A stretch of 64,000 nt of DNA from an uncultured Alphaproteobacteria bacterium. Its GTDB lineage: Bacteria; Pseudomonadota; Alphaproteobacteria; GCA-2731375. A program made the translations under genes and the position numbers. Shown here piece after piece: positions 17,580 through 26,410 of this stretch (position 1 is the first letter of the stretch; every line of letters begins with the position of its first letter). The stretch is taken from assembly GCA_951812805.1 (NCBI GenBank), contig CATOSZ010000015.1, forward strand, positions 29,778 to 93,777. The letters run 5' to 3'. Below the pieces are notes generated by a model that saw only the letters and a list, made by a program, of their open reading frames with translations, ran no database searches and had not been told where the DNA came from.

Positions 17580-18787
17580 CAGGGCAATCGCATTTCAGAA
17601 TTTGCCGAGGAGTGACAGGAGATAGTCGTTGTTCCAAGCGGCGATTTTGAACTTGGCGCGCAGCGAGTCTTTTCGTGGATCCTTTCGCATGACATTGAGC
17701 GCCATGTGGCGCAGGACGGCGAGATTGTGCGGTCCATTGTCCTTGCGGGTTCTGTCTTGGTCTTCGTTCATTTGGACATCGAGGCACCAGTGCAGGCGGT
17801 TTTCGACCCCCCAGTGCGCCCGGGCAACGGGATTGAAGCGCTCGGCGTCGAGCGGCTGGCTGAGCAGGTAGTAGGCGGTTTCGCTCGACGTCTTCTCCGC
17901 GCACTCGCGGGTCCGGGTGACTTTGGCGACCGCCTTCAGGCCCGGCCAATGATGGCGCTCTTGCAGCCACTCGACGTGGCTGGAGACGAGAGCGGCACGG
18001 GTCTCGATGCGGCCATGATCGCCATCGACCGTGGTGTCGGTGGTGGTCGCTTCGGCTTTCGGATCGTCGAGGAAGGTTCTCACGTCGTCATGCAGCGTGC
18101 CTTGATTGCCCTTCAACGCCAGGGCGTAGTCACCCCCCTGCTCGATAATCTGGCTGGCGATGGCGCGCTGGCAATTGAGGGCGTCCACGGTCACGATCGT
18201 CCCCTCGAGGCTCAATAGTTTCAACAGCTTCGGCACGGCGGTGATCTCGTTGGACTTGGCGTCGGTGGCGACTTGCCCCAACACCAGCCGCTGATCACAG
18301 CCCCAGGCCGAGACCATATGCAGCGCCGACGTGCCGCTCGCCTTGTCGTAGGATCGCCGCACCACCTTGCCGTCGATCGCAATGACCCCTTGGCAGGTCT
18401 CGGAAAAGCGCGCCATGAAGCGCTGGAAGCAGGCGCCGAACGCCTCCGGATCCAGCAACCGGAACACCCGGCTGAAGGTGTCGTGGCTCGGCACGCCATG
18501 TTCGAGTACGAGAAATTCCCGCAGGAACGCCTCCTTTTCACGCGCGAAGATCGCCATGTCGACCGCCGTCTGACCGCCCGAGAGGACCGTGCACAGGGCG
18601 ATCGTCAAGATCTCCAGCAGATCGTGACGCCCGGCATTGCCAGTCCGCGGATCCTCGAGACCCTCAAAGCACTCCAGAAAGCCTTCCATCGCAACCTCCA
18701 CCCGTGAAAAGACCGGGTAGAATCGATTCGCGCCAATACCTCAAGATCAAACACGCACGTCAAGGCAATTCCAAATGCGATTCCCCT
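17580..18787 (-). mobile_element. ISAs1-family insertion sequence, copy 1
   Basis: A 1208-bp element. The ends are imperfect inverted repeats CAGGGCAATCGCATTT and AGGGGAATCGCATTT (reading inward). Flanking duplications GGGTACGGTGC lie at 17569-17579 and 18788-18798. It is identical in all six translated frames to copies at 38728-39935 and 59183-60390. Confidence 0.95.
17595..18689 (-). CDS. ISAs1-family transposase, copy 1
   Basis: A 364-residue transposase of the ISAs1 (H-repeat-associated) family. It has the N-terminal DBD start MEGFLECFEGLEDPRTGNAGRHDLLEIL, then the DDE catalytic core with Asp in GVIAIDGKVVRRSYD, Asp in IVTVDALNCQRAIAS, and Glu in HWGVENRLHWCLDV. The ATG at 18689 follows GGTGGAGG; a GTG at 18701 is an in-frame alternative. 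The gene is intact and probably active, because the GST target beside it is still perfect. Confidence 0.95.
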   Translation of the reverse strand: MEGFLECFEGLEDPRTGNAGRHDLLEILTIALCTVLSGGQTAVDMAIFAREKEAFLREFLVLEHGVPSHDTFSRVFRLLDPEAFGACFQRFMARFSETCQGVIAIDGKVVRRSYDKASGTSALHMVSAWGCDQRLVLGQVATDAKSNEITAVPKLLKLLSLEGTIVTVDALNCQRAIASQIIEQGGDYALALKGNQGTLHDDVRTFLDDPKAEATTTDTTVDGDHGRIETRAALVSSHVEWLQERHHWPGLKAVAKVTRTRECAEKTSSETAYYLLSQPLDAERFNPVARAHWGVENRLHWCLDVQMNEDQDRTRKDNGPHNLAVLRHMALNVMRKDPRKDSLRAKFKIAAWNNDYLLSLLGKF

Positions 18788-19348
18788 GGGTACGGTGCCG
18801 TATCTTGTGGACGGCGATCTGACAATGACCGAATCTACTGCCATGTGCCAGTATCTGGTGGAGCGTTACGGGCCGTCACCGTTGGCCGTGCGCCCCGATG
18901 AGCCGGACTATCCCATCTATCTGAACTGGCTGCACCGCAGCGACGCCACCCTGACATTTCCCCTGGCGCTGGTCTATCGCTACCGGGAACTGGAGCCCGA
19001 TGAGCGCAAGAACCCCCAGGTGGTGGCCGACTATCTTCCCTGGTACCTGAACCGCAGCAAGTCCATTGAGACGGCGTTGGCGGACCGGGAGTATTTGTGC
19101 GCCGGGAGATTCACCATTGCCGACATTGCCGTCGGTTTTTCGGTGCATTTCGCCCTGTCGTCGCTGGGCCTCGACAAGGTCCTGCGGCCCAACACAGCGC
19201 GCTGGTGGGAGCAACTGACCGCACGGGATGCCTACCGTAAGTTGGCAAAGAACCTGTACCTCTGACCGCCCGGCGGCGATTCAGTCCGCGTTGTGGCAAT
19301 AACCAATGCCAGAGCCGGTTTTGCCCGTCATGCGCATCGCGTCGGTTG

Positions 19349-19486
19349 GGCGAGACCGGCGCGAAGCTGGTCGACGGGCTTCTGCCGTCGGTGCCGTACC
19401 GGCTGTGGGTGTTGTCATTTCTTATGCCATTGAGGCCGCTCTTTGCGCAGCGCCCCGACGTGCATTCTCGGCTGCAACTCGCCTAA
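19349..19486 (+). pseudogene. IS91-family transposase fragment
   Basis: A 45-codon remnant reading GETGAKLVDGLLPSVPYRLWVLSF then RPLFAQRPDVHSRLQLA before a TAA. This resembles the segment of IS91/IS801-type transposases that reads (A/G)E..A.LVD..LP..P.RQWVLS.P..LR. Both the N-terminal zinc-finger part and the catalytic tyrosine part are missing. It lies between the interrupted GST and ribA and is the only content I can name in 19266-19640. Confidence 0.65.
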
Positions 19487-19640
19487 CCGGCAATGTCGGG
19501 CGCACGGCGAGTTCGGGTTCCGGGTTCGGACGTCGCGAAGGGGAAGAGAGATCGCGATGGCGCGGCTTCGGGTTCGCCCGCAGGTTCGTCGTGGCCATGG
19601 CCGCATCGGACCGGGCGACGTGAATCGAACTCGCTTCCCT

Positions 19641-20768
19641 TCAGAACAGATGCCCGGCGCGGGCCCGCTTGGTCGCCAGGTATTCGGCGTTGTGGGTGTT
19701 TTCCGGGAAGTTGTGGGCGACCCGTTCGACCACCTCGACGCCGGCGCCGGCCAGACCCGCGACCTTGTCGGGATTGTTGGTCAGCAGCCGCACCGCCTTC
19801 ACGCCGAGCTGGCGGAGGATTTCCGCCGCCGGTTCGAAGATCCGCTCGTCCGCGTCGAAGCCGAGGCGCAGGTTGGCATCGATGGTGTCGAAGCCGTCGG
19901 CCTGTAGCCGGTAGGCGCGCAGCTTGTTCATCAGGCCGATACCGCGCCCCTCCTGGGCGAGATAGACCAGGATGCCGGCGCCAGCCTCGGCCATGGCCTG
20001 GATGGCGCCCCGCAGCTGCTGGCCGCAATCGCACTTCAGCGAGTCTATCAGGTCGCCGGTGAAGCATTCGGAGTGCAGGCGCGTTAGCACCGGTCCGGTC
20101 AGATCGACGTCGCCGATCAGGATCGCCAGGTGCTCGGCACCGCCGTCGTCGGGGCGGAAGGCCAGCATCCGGGCATCCTCCGCGCCGGCGAGCGGCACTC
20201 GGGCGCCGGCGACGCGGGCGAGGCTGAGGGCCGAGCGCGCCTCGAAGCCGTGCACGGCCGCGGCCTCGACGGCGAGGCACTCTCCACTTTCGACCAGGTC
20301 CGCCGCCGCCGCCGGGCTCAACGGCGCGAGCACCGCGGCCGGCAGGAGCCGGGCGAGCTTGGCGAGCCGGATCGCCGCCGCCTCGGCGCCGCTCGGTGCG
20401 CGCAGCGCGCGCTCGAAGGGGCCGCGCAGGGGACGGGCGAGATCGGTGGTGGCGTCACCCAGCTCGCGCGCCATCTCCGCGTCGAACCAGGATTTCCAGG
20501 ACAACAGCACGACATCATGGCCCGAGGGCAGAATGTTGAGGGCGCGGGCCCTTTCCGCCGTCAGCGCCAGCAGCGGCGCGCCGGCGCCGCCTTCGGCCAG
20601 CCGGTCGATCTCCCGCGCGCTGGCGGTCTCGGCCGCCAGCGCGGCGATCGCCGCCTCGCCCTCGCGCAGCACGACGGGGGCGCCGCGGCGCAGCTCGGCG
20701 ATCGCGCGGGTAACGGCGATCCGTCCGACACGGTCCCCGCTCGCTCTGCCCTCGCCCTGCGCGCTCAT
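19641..20768 (-). CDS. ribA: GTP cyclohydrolase II with N-terminal degenerate extension
   Basis: Riboflavin biosynthesis enzyme, 375 residues. The C-terminal 200 residues are a complete GTP cyclohydrolase II: zinc cysteines in HSECFTGDLIDSLKCDCGQQL, the EGRGIGLMNK loop, and TIDANLRLGFDADER before RLLTNNPDK. The N-terminal 170 residues (VTRAIAELRRGAPVVLRE...) recall the DHBP synthase (RibB) layout but lack its acidic active-site motifs, as in other alphaproteobacterial RibA proteins. It probably supplies only the GTP cyclohydrolase step. The ATG at 20768 follows GGAGGGG. No FMN riboswitch was seen upstream. Confidence 0.92.
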   Translation of the reverse strand: MSAQGEGRASGDRVGRIAVTRAIAELRRGAPVVLREGEAAIAALAAETASAREIDRLAEGGAGAPLLALTAERARALNILPSGHDVVLLSWKSWFDAEMARELGDATTDLARPLRGPFERALRAPSGAEAAAIRLAKLARLLPAAVLAPLSPAAAADLVESGECLAVEAAAVHGFEARSALSLARVAGARVPLAGAEDARMLAFRPDDGGAEHLAILIGDVDLTGPVLTRLHSECFTGDLIDSLKCDCGQQLRGAIQAMAEAGAGILVYLAQEGRGIGLMNKLRAYRLQADGFDTIDANLRLGFDADERIFEPAAEILRQLGVKAVRLLTNNPDKVAGLAGAGVEVVERVAHNFPENTHNAEYLATKRARAGHLF

Positions 20769-20896
20769 CTTCCCCTCCATCGCCCCGGTCTGCGGCGTTG
20801 ATAGGGTATCGCGGGGTCGTCGACAACCGGGCCGACCCTCATCCGGCCAAGGGATTGGGTCGGAATATTGTAGGAATTCAATCCAATGCCTATATC

Positions 20897-21242
20897 TGTC
20901 AATCAGCATTTAATTCTGACCCCCTATCGGCGTGCAAAATTGACCCCCCCCCCTTGCTTCGACGGAGGTTGTCCCGGTAGTCCACGGGAGGGCCCCGCGC
21001 GGCTTCGTGTAGCGCTTTGCGTTACGCGGAGCGAAGCCGCGTGGGAGGGGCCTGTGGGCCCACCGGGACAACCGGGCCGGCGGCGGAACGTGGGGATCAG
21101 GTGGGGTTCTTGAAGTGGCAATGAGCTTTTGAAGTAGTGTCCAGACTGTTCTGCAAGTTTGTCATGGCTGCCGATGAGGGCCACCGGCATGCCTGGCGCG
21201 GAGATTTCGATTGCTCGGAGCGCCAGGCATGCCGAGCCGCCG
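20897..21242. mobile_element. IS-end debris with IS21-like terminal motif
   Basis: Non-coding stretch between ribA and the IS256 remnant. It opens with TGTCAATCAGCATTTAATTC and contains GGCGTGCAAAATTGACCC, which resembles, inverted, the motif GGGTCAGTTTTGCATGCC just outside istA at 23846-23863. It is probably a left end of an IS21-type element, whether the intact one downstream or a lost relative. A run of ten C residues and a large stem-loop (20967-21073) are included. Confidence 0.5.
20967..21073. repeat. 107-bp nested stem-loop
   Basis: Outer arms GGTTGTCCCGGT (20967-20978) and its exact complement (21062-21073). Further inward, GGCCCC pairs with GGGGCC, CGCGGCTTCG pairs with CGAAGCCGCG, and the apex GTAGCGC...GCGTTAC pairs again. 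It has no coding content. It is probably a repeat or an IS end structure. Confidence 0.75.
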
Positions 21243-21395
21243 TCAGGCGGCTTTCTGGATGCGTTCGCTTTTGCTCTCCTTGAGATGGATCATGTTGAGC
21301 TAGCGGTTGGCATCCAGCCAGTCCTCATGGATTTCGATCGCGAGAGCCCGGACCAGCCGGAGGCAGCTCATCCACCCCATCGGCCCGGACTTGTG
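21243..21395 (-). pseudogene. IS256-family transposase C-terminal remnant
   Basis: On the minus strand the last about 50 codons read CLRLVRALAIEIHEDWLDANR, stop, LNMIHLKESKSERIQKAA, stop. This matches the conserved C terminus of IS256-family transposases (LRLVRAL..E.HE.WLE..RYLNM..L.E.K), with a TAG at 21300-21302 where the family has a tyrosine. Everything upstream of this tail is missing. Confidence 0.7.
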
Positions 21396-21466
21396 CCCCA
21401 GCTACGAAACCCCTTTTGCAGAACAATCTGTACAGGACCCGTTTTGATTTGCCCGCCTTTGCGATG

Positions 21467-21515
21467 AAAGCCCCCAGGCTGATTGGCTCCATATAGCGGA
21501 TCAGCCTGGGGCTTT
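21467..21515 (-). terminator. Stem-loop after istB
   Basis: On the minus strand AAAGCCCCAGGCTGAT pairs with ATCAGCCTGGGGGCTTT (one bulge), 14 bases past the istB stop. The T-run after it is short, so it may be a terminator or an IS-end structure. Confidence 0.55.
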
Positions 21516-21528
21516 GCTTACAGGGCGG

Positions 21529-22260
21529 CTACTTTTGTCGTCGCTGTTTGCTTTGTGCGAAGCGGTAAGACATGTTGCCTGTTTCGATGATTGCGCAGTG
21601 ATGCGTTACACGATCCAGCAACGCGGTTGTCATTTTTGCATCTCCGAAGACGGAGACCCATTCCCCGAACTCCAGATTGGTGGTGATGATGACGCTGGTC
21701 TTCTCATAGAGTTTGCTGATCAGGTGGAACAAGAGCGCACCGCCGGATTTGGGGAATGGGATATAGCCCAGTTCGTCGATGATGACGCAATCCATGGCCG
21801 TCAGTTGCCGGATGATCTTGCCGGCGTTGCCTTCGGCCTGTTCCTTGATCAGCGCATTGATCAGATCGACGGCGTTGAAGAAACGGACCTTCTTTCCCTG
21901 ATTGATCAACAGCGTCCCCAGAGCAATGGCGATGTGGGTTTTGCCCGTACCGGTTCCGCCCACCAGAATGAGGTTGTGGGCCTCCTGGGTGAACTGCCCT
22001 GAGCAGAAGGGGTCGATTTGCGCTTGGGTGACGGCGGCTAGGCCGTAATCGAAAGTGGCGAAGTCCTTATGGTGGGGGAACTTCGAGGCCCGCATTTGGT
22101 GCTGGATAGAGCGCACCCGGCGCTCTACAGTCTCGGCGTCGATCAGTTGCTTTATCGCAGTGGTCAGACTTGGCGGCTTGCGCGCGGCCAGCAAAGCTTC
22201 GGCGCAAGCCGCCATTCCATACAGCCTCAGGGCGATCAGTTGGTCTATCAAAGCTTTCAT
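21529..22260 (-). CDS. istB: IstB ATPase, IS21 element 1
   Basis: A 243-residue AAA+ helper protein of IS21 transposition. Walker A is LILVGGTGTGKTHIAIALG, Walker B is DCVIIDELGYIPF, and sensor region IITTNLEFGEW follows. It loads and stimulates IstA at target DNA. The ATG at 22260 overlaps the istA stop as ATGA with GGAGG just upstream, which indicates translational coupling. Confidence 0.95.
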   Translation of the reverse strand: MKALIDQLIALRLYGMAACAEALLAARKPPSLTTAIKQLIDAETVERRVRSIQHQMRASKFPHHKDFATFDYGLAAVTQAQIDPFCSGQFTQEAHNLILVGGTGTGKTHIAIALGTLLINQGKKVRFFNAVDLINALIKEQAEGNAGKIIRQLTAMDCVIIDELGYIPFPKSGGALLFHLISKLYEKTSVIITTNLEFGEWVSVFGDAKMTTALLDRVTHHCAIIETGNMSYRFAQSKQRRQK

Positions 22261-23756
22261 GCGACGGCCTCCCCGGCAACGCACAGCGTCTCATAGCGCT
22301 TGCAGTCCGCTTCGGGCCGCAAGGTCAGTTGCGGATAGGCGTGGCTCTCGCCCCATGGCGCGATGACCGGCTCCACCAGTTGGTTGATCAGATTGATGAT
22401 GGCCGGAAGGCGCAGCGTGTTCTGCTCCACGGCCAGTTCACAGGCTATCTCGACCACCTCGATCCCGTGATCCTGGGCCAGCAGGAGCAGATCGACAAAC
22501 TCCCGGTCCCCGCCTTTGCCGGCCATGTAATGCGCCCTGACCCGGTGCATCGCCTCAGGCAATTGCCAACCCACAAAGGGCGCGCCATCTCTCAGCGCGC
22601 CGGGCTTGCGGTCGAGTAGGGGCAGGTAATGCCAGGGCTCGAAATAGCTGGCGTTGCGGGTAAAGCGGCGCTTGTGCTCGGCAATCACATTCTGCCCTGA
22701 CACAACCACGATCCGGTCCGCATAGGCGCGCAGAGAGACAAGCTCCCCGGCGAACCGGGAGGGGACGCTATAGCGATTGGTGGCATATTGGACCAGACAG
22801 GTAGAGCGGACACGAGCGGCCTTCTCAACATAGCCGTCAAAAGCCCGGCCCAGGGGACGCAGTTCGGCGCACTCGTCTGCGAACACGTCCGAGATCTTGC
22901 GATCCGATTGTTCGGGGTGGGCGCGATTCGCCAATTCCTCGCAGCGCAGACGCAACCAGCCGTTCAGCGCATCCAGATCGTCAAAGGCGGGCTTGGGCGC
23001 AAACAGCTGTCCCCGCAGGAACCCAACCTGGTTCTCAATCTGACCCTTCTCCCACCCCGCCGCGGGTGTGCAAGCAACCGGTTCCATCACATAGTGGTTC
23101 ATCAACGCCAGAAAGCGCGGATGGAACACACGGTCCTTAGAGCGCGAAACATAGGTTACCATCGTCTTGGGGTTGTCGATGATCACCCGGCGCGGTACGC
23201 CGCCATAGAAAGACATCGCCCGTGCAAAGGCGTCCAGCACCATCTCCTGAGATTCGCTGGGATAGGCAACAACAAAGGGCTTGCGGCTATGACATAGGCG
23301 GAAGTGGGCAACCTTTACCTTCTGCTCGACACCGCCCAGGACAGCGTATTCCGTGCTCCAGTCAAACTGGAGCGCGTCACCTGCCGTAAAGTGCAACGGA
23401 ATGAACGCATCCCCCGATCCGGCGCCAGAACGCTTCAGGTCGCGGACAAACCTCTGAACCGTCGAGTAGGATCCGCTATAGCCTTCCGACACAAGCTGCT
23501 CATAAAGCTTCTTGGCCGTCCGGCGCTCACGGCGCGGGCGCCCCAGGTCCTGCTCAAAGAGCGCCCGAAGCCGGCTGGCGAAGCCATCGCTAAGCTTACG
23601 CCGGACGGGTGAAACGCGCCGCTGATAGCTCGGTGGATCGCCGTCCTTCAGATACTTCTTAATCGTGTTCCGCGACAAACCAGTCTGACGAGATACAGAT
23701 CGGATACTCCGACCCTCCCGTAATATCCAACGTCGGATCTTCAATACGCTTTCCAT
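22257..23756 (-). CDS. istA: IstA transposase, IS21 element 1
   Basis: A DDE transposase of about 499 residues. The N-terminal helix-turn-helix is SIRSVSRQTGLSRNTIKKYL. The integrase core has Asp in ALQFDWSTEYAVL and Asp in RRVIIDNPKTMV, with Glu in GWEKGQIENQVGF. A C-terminal beta-barrel domain follows. The ATG at 23756 has AGGTGG upstream; a GTG at 23783 is an alternative. It appears intact. Confidence 0.93.
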   Translation of the reverse strand: MESVLKIRRWILREGRSIRSVSRQTGLSRNTIKKYLKDGDPPSYQRRVSPVRRKLSDGFASRLRALFEQDLGRPRRERRTAKKLYEQLVSEGYSGSYSTVQRFVRDLKRSGAGSGDAFIPLHFTAGDALQFDWSTEYAVLGGVEQKVKVAHFRLCHSRKPFVVAYPSESQEMVLDAFARAMSFYGGVPRRVIIDNPKTMVTYVSRSKDRVFHPRFLALMNHYVMEPVACTPAAGWEKGQIENQVGFLRGQLFAPKPAFDDLDALNGWLRLRCEELANRAHPEQSDRKISDVFADECAELRPLGRAFDGYVEKAARVRSTCLVQYATNRYSVPSRFAGELVSLRAYADRIVVVSGQNVIAEHKRRFTRNASYFEPWHYLPLLDRKPGALRDGAPFVGWQLPEAMHRVRAHYMAGKGGDREFVDLLLLAQDHGIEVVEIACELAVEQNTLRLPAIINLINQLVEPVIAPWGESHAYPQLTLRPEADCKRYETLCVAGEAVA

Positions 23757-24034
23757 CAATACCACCTGCTCTTTCCTCCGCACTGTTCCGTGCGGATGCT
23801 AGCGTTCCAGGTGAGTCAATTCTTACCGCTCATAACCCACCAAAGTGGGTCAGTTTTGCATGCCGATTCACACTGAAGGCCAAGCTCGCCACCTTTGCAT
23901 GAGATGGGGAGGTGCGGCGACGGGGTATCGGATTCCCCGCCGCGCGACTCTGTGTCATGGTGCCGGAAATCTGGTCGACGTCTGCCGCGGGCGGCGGCGA
24001 GACCTTGGAAACTCGAGCGAAGGGACGACGAAAA

Positions 24035-24739
24035 ATGGATGTAGCGGGCAAGAAAGCGGTCATTTTCGGGGGCACCTCGGGCATCGGCCTGGCGTCGGCG
24101 GAGCGGCTCGTGGCGCTCGGAGCGGAGGTCATCGCGATCAGCCGGAATCCCGAAAAGGCGGGTGACGTTCCCGCCGGCATCACCCTAAAGAAATGCGACG
24201 TTCTCGATGCCGACGGCTTGCAGGCGACGCTCGACGACTGCGCGCCCTACGACATCCTGGTAAGCGCCGCGACCGGCGGCGCCCGCGCGGTCGGTCCGTT
24301 CCTCGAGATGGATATGGACGGCTACAAGGCCTCCTTCGACAAGCTCTGGGGCTATGCCAACGTCGTGCGGTACGGCACCGGGCATCTGCCCGACGACGGC
24401 TGCATCGTGCTGGTCAGCGGCGCGCCGGCCCGCAAGACCAAACCGGGACAGGTCGCGATCGGCTCCGTCGGCGGGGCGGTCGAGGCCCTGGTCCGCGCCA
24501 TCACCCGGGAAGTCGCGCCCAAGCGCATCAACATCGTATCGCCCGGCACCATCGACACCCCGATGGTCGCCACGCAAGGCGAGGCGCGCACCGAGTTCTA
24601 CGCCAAGGCCACCGGGAGCAACATCATCCCGAGGGCCGGAACCGCCGACGAGGTGGCGCAAGGCATCATGTTCGTGATCCAGAACGACTTCGTGACCGGA
24701 ACGACGGTGGACGTCGATGGCGGGTGGCTGGTGTCCTAG
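24035..24739 (+). CDS. SDR-fold protein lacking the catalytic Tyr/Lys
   Basis: A 234-residue short-chain dehydrogenase with a normal cofactor site (VIFGGTSGIGLASAERL) and the usual PGTIDTPMV motif after strand 6. The place of the YxxxK active site reads QVAIGSVGGAVEAL, so both Tyr and Lys are replaced. It may be a distinct SDR subgroup using other residues, or a non-catalytic binder. The ATG at 24035 is preceded by AGGGACGA. The stop codon TAG is shared with the first bases of a palindromic-element remnant at 24737. Confidence 0.82.
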   Translation: MDVAGKKAVIFGGTSGIGLASAERLVALGAEVIAISRNPEKAGDVPAGITLKKCDVLDADGLQATLDDCAPYDILVSAATGGARAVGPFLEMDMDGYKASFDKLWGYANVVRYGTGHLPDDGCIVLVSGAPARKTKPGQVAIGSVGGAVEALVRAITREVAPKRINIVSPGTIDTPMVATQGEARTEFYAKATGSNIIPRAGTADEVAQGIMFVIQNDFVTGTTVDVDGGWLVS

Positions 24740-24853
24740 CCCGGCTCTCGCCCCTCTCGCGCACTCCCCGATTTCAACGGCGCCGTCGGCCCTCGCCGAA
24801 TCGACCCGGCCCAGGTAGACTGAGGTCATGGATAGTGTGAAAAATGCGGGCTA
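24737..24853. repeat. Palindromic element, decayed and internally deleted copy C
   Basis: Starts TAGCCCGG and ends CGGGCTA like copy A. The right arm (24821-24853) matches copy A with several substitutions, and the preceding CCTCGCCGAATCGAC...CGGCCCAGG segment is also conserved. The left arm is diverged and about 150 bp of the middle is missing. The stop codon of the SDR gene lies in its first three bases. Confidence 0.75.
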
Positions 24854-24941
24854 GAGTCAGGGAGTAGTCGTTCGATCAACGCCTCCGTGAGAGAGGTCCA
24901 GGCATCGAACGAGTCGGGCTGCGGGGCCCGGAGGAGCGCCG

Positions 24942-26342
24942 ATGTCAGTAGTCGATCTGCAGCATGAACGCCGCCTTGTCGAGGCCGCGACGGACAAGCT
25001 CCGCGATGGCCGGATCGGCACCGCCGCGGGCGCCTATGGCGAACTGCTGTCCCAGTACGAGAGCCTGGTGAAACGCCTCGACCGGGAGGAGGCGCCGAAC
25101 GACCGGCGCAGCCCCGAGGCGATGATGCAGAAGCTGATCGAGATCGGCATCGCACTCTCCGCCGATCGCAACCCCGCGCGGCTGATGGAATCGATCCTGC
25201 GCGAGGCGAAGGAGCTGACCAACGCCGACGGCGGCACACTCTATACCCGGACGGAGGACGACGAGCTTCGCTTCGAGATCATCCGTAACGACACCCTGAA
25301 CATCGCCAAGGGCGGCACCACGGGCGAGGAGATCGAGTTCGATCCCCTGCCGATGTACGACGCCGAAGGCACCGCCAATCATTCCAACGTCGCCACCCAC
25401 GTAGCGCTCAGCGGGCGCACCATCAACGTGCCCGACGCCTACGATACGGAGGAGTTCGACTTCACCGGCGCCAAGCGCTTCGACGAGGGCATGAGCTATC
25501 GTTCGAAGTCGTTCCTGACGGTGCCGTTGAAGACCCGCCAGGGCGACGTCATCGGCGTGCTGCAGCTGATCAACGCGCGCGATCCGGCGACCGGCGATGT
25601 CGTCGGTTTCCCGGCCGAGTTCGAAAGCTATGTCGGCGCGCTCGCTTCGCAGGCCGCCGTGGCGCTCGACAACCAGCAACTGCTCGAAGCCCAGAAGGTG
25701 CTGCTGGATTCCTTCATCATGCTGATCGCCGGCGCGATCGACGAAAAGTCGCCCTATACCGGCGGGCATTGCAACCGCGTACCGGACCTGGCGATGATGC
25801 TGGCCCAGGCAGCCTGCGAGGTCGAGGACGGCCCCTTCGCCGGCTTCAGCTTCGACGACGAGCAATGGTACGAGTTCCAGGTGGCGGGCTGGCTGCATGA
25901 TTGCGGCAAGGTGACGACGCCCGAGTATGTCGTCGACAAGGCGACCAAGCTGGAGACCATCTACAACCGCGTCCACGAGGTGCGCACCCGCTTCGAGGTG
26001 CTGCGCCGGGACGCCGAGATCGCCTATCTCGAAGGCCGGCTGGCCGGTGGCGACGAGGCGACGCTGCGGGCGGCGCGCGACGATCGTATCGCCCAGCTGG
26101 ACGACGATTTCGCCTTCATCGCCGAATGCAACATCGGTGGTGAGTTCATGTCGGACGAGCGGATCGAACGGTTGAACCAGATCGCCGGCACGACCTGGAC
26201 GCGCCATTTCGACGATCGCATCGGGGTCAGCCACGACGAGCTGAGGCGCATGGAACGGACGCCGGCGACACCGCTCCCGGCCGCGGAACGCCTGCTGAGC
26301 GACAATGCGGATTTCGGTAGTTCCGGACGGCGGTTTCAGTAA
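24942..26342 (+). pseudogene. GAF/HD-GYP-type signalling protein, 3' end cut by IS21 element 2
   Basis: The readable 466 codons hold an N-terminal helical part, a GAF domain at about residues 70-245 (MQKLIEIGIALSADRNPARLMESILREAKELTNADGGTLY... GVLQLINARDP), and the start of an HD-GYP-like phosphohydrolase. Its YTGGHCNRVPDLA and HDCGKV motifs are present. HD-GYP proteins hydrolyse cyclic di-GMP. The native frame runs to 26305; the last 12 residues come from the IS21 end. The remaining HD-GYP portion is not found on the other side of the element, so the gene is probably inactive. Confidence 0.85.
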
Positions 26343-26410
26343 GTCCTGGCCACCGATTTCATAAAGTCCCGGCCGGTTCCGGGAGTTTGGCTTCGGGTGC
26401 CTTGTTGCCG

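Larger units (their letters stand above)
17423..19265 (+). pseudogene. Glutathione S-transferase split by an ISAs1 insertion
   Basis: The first 53 codons (17423-17580) encode the thioredoxin-like GST domain start (YHCDGARSMRPMWTMEEMG) and break at NPLGTVP. The gene resumes after the element at 18788 with GTVPYLVDGDLTMTESTAMCQYL and runs to 19265, including the helical C-terminal domain. Removing the element plus one 11-bp duplication (GGGTACGGTGC) restores one intact frame of about 215 residues. The insertion is therefore recent, and the unbroken remainder shows no other damage. Confidence 0.93.
21467..23875 (-). mobile_element. IS21-family element 1 (istA-istB), approximate limits
   Basis: The istA and istB genes are intact and translationally coupled. 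The right end lies near 23840-23875, where GGGTCAGTTTTGCATGCC and neighbouring repeats precede the SDR gene. The left end is uncertain: either near 21467 or at the related motif at 20897, in which case the IS256 remnant would lie inside it. No target duplication was identified. Confidence 0.7.

Noticed and set aside
19612..19650. GTTCGATTC on the minus strand, resembling a tRNA T-loop
   Set aside because: The flanking five bases are not complementary and no acceptor or anticodon arm can be drawn.
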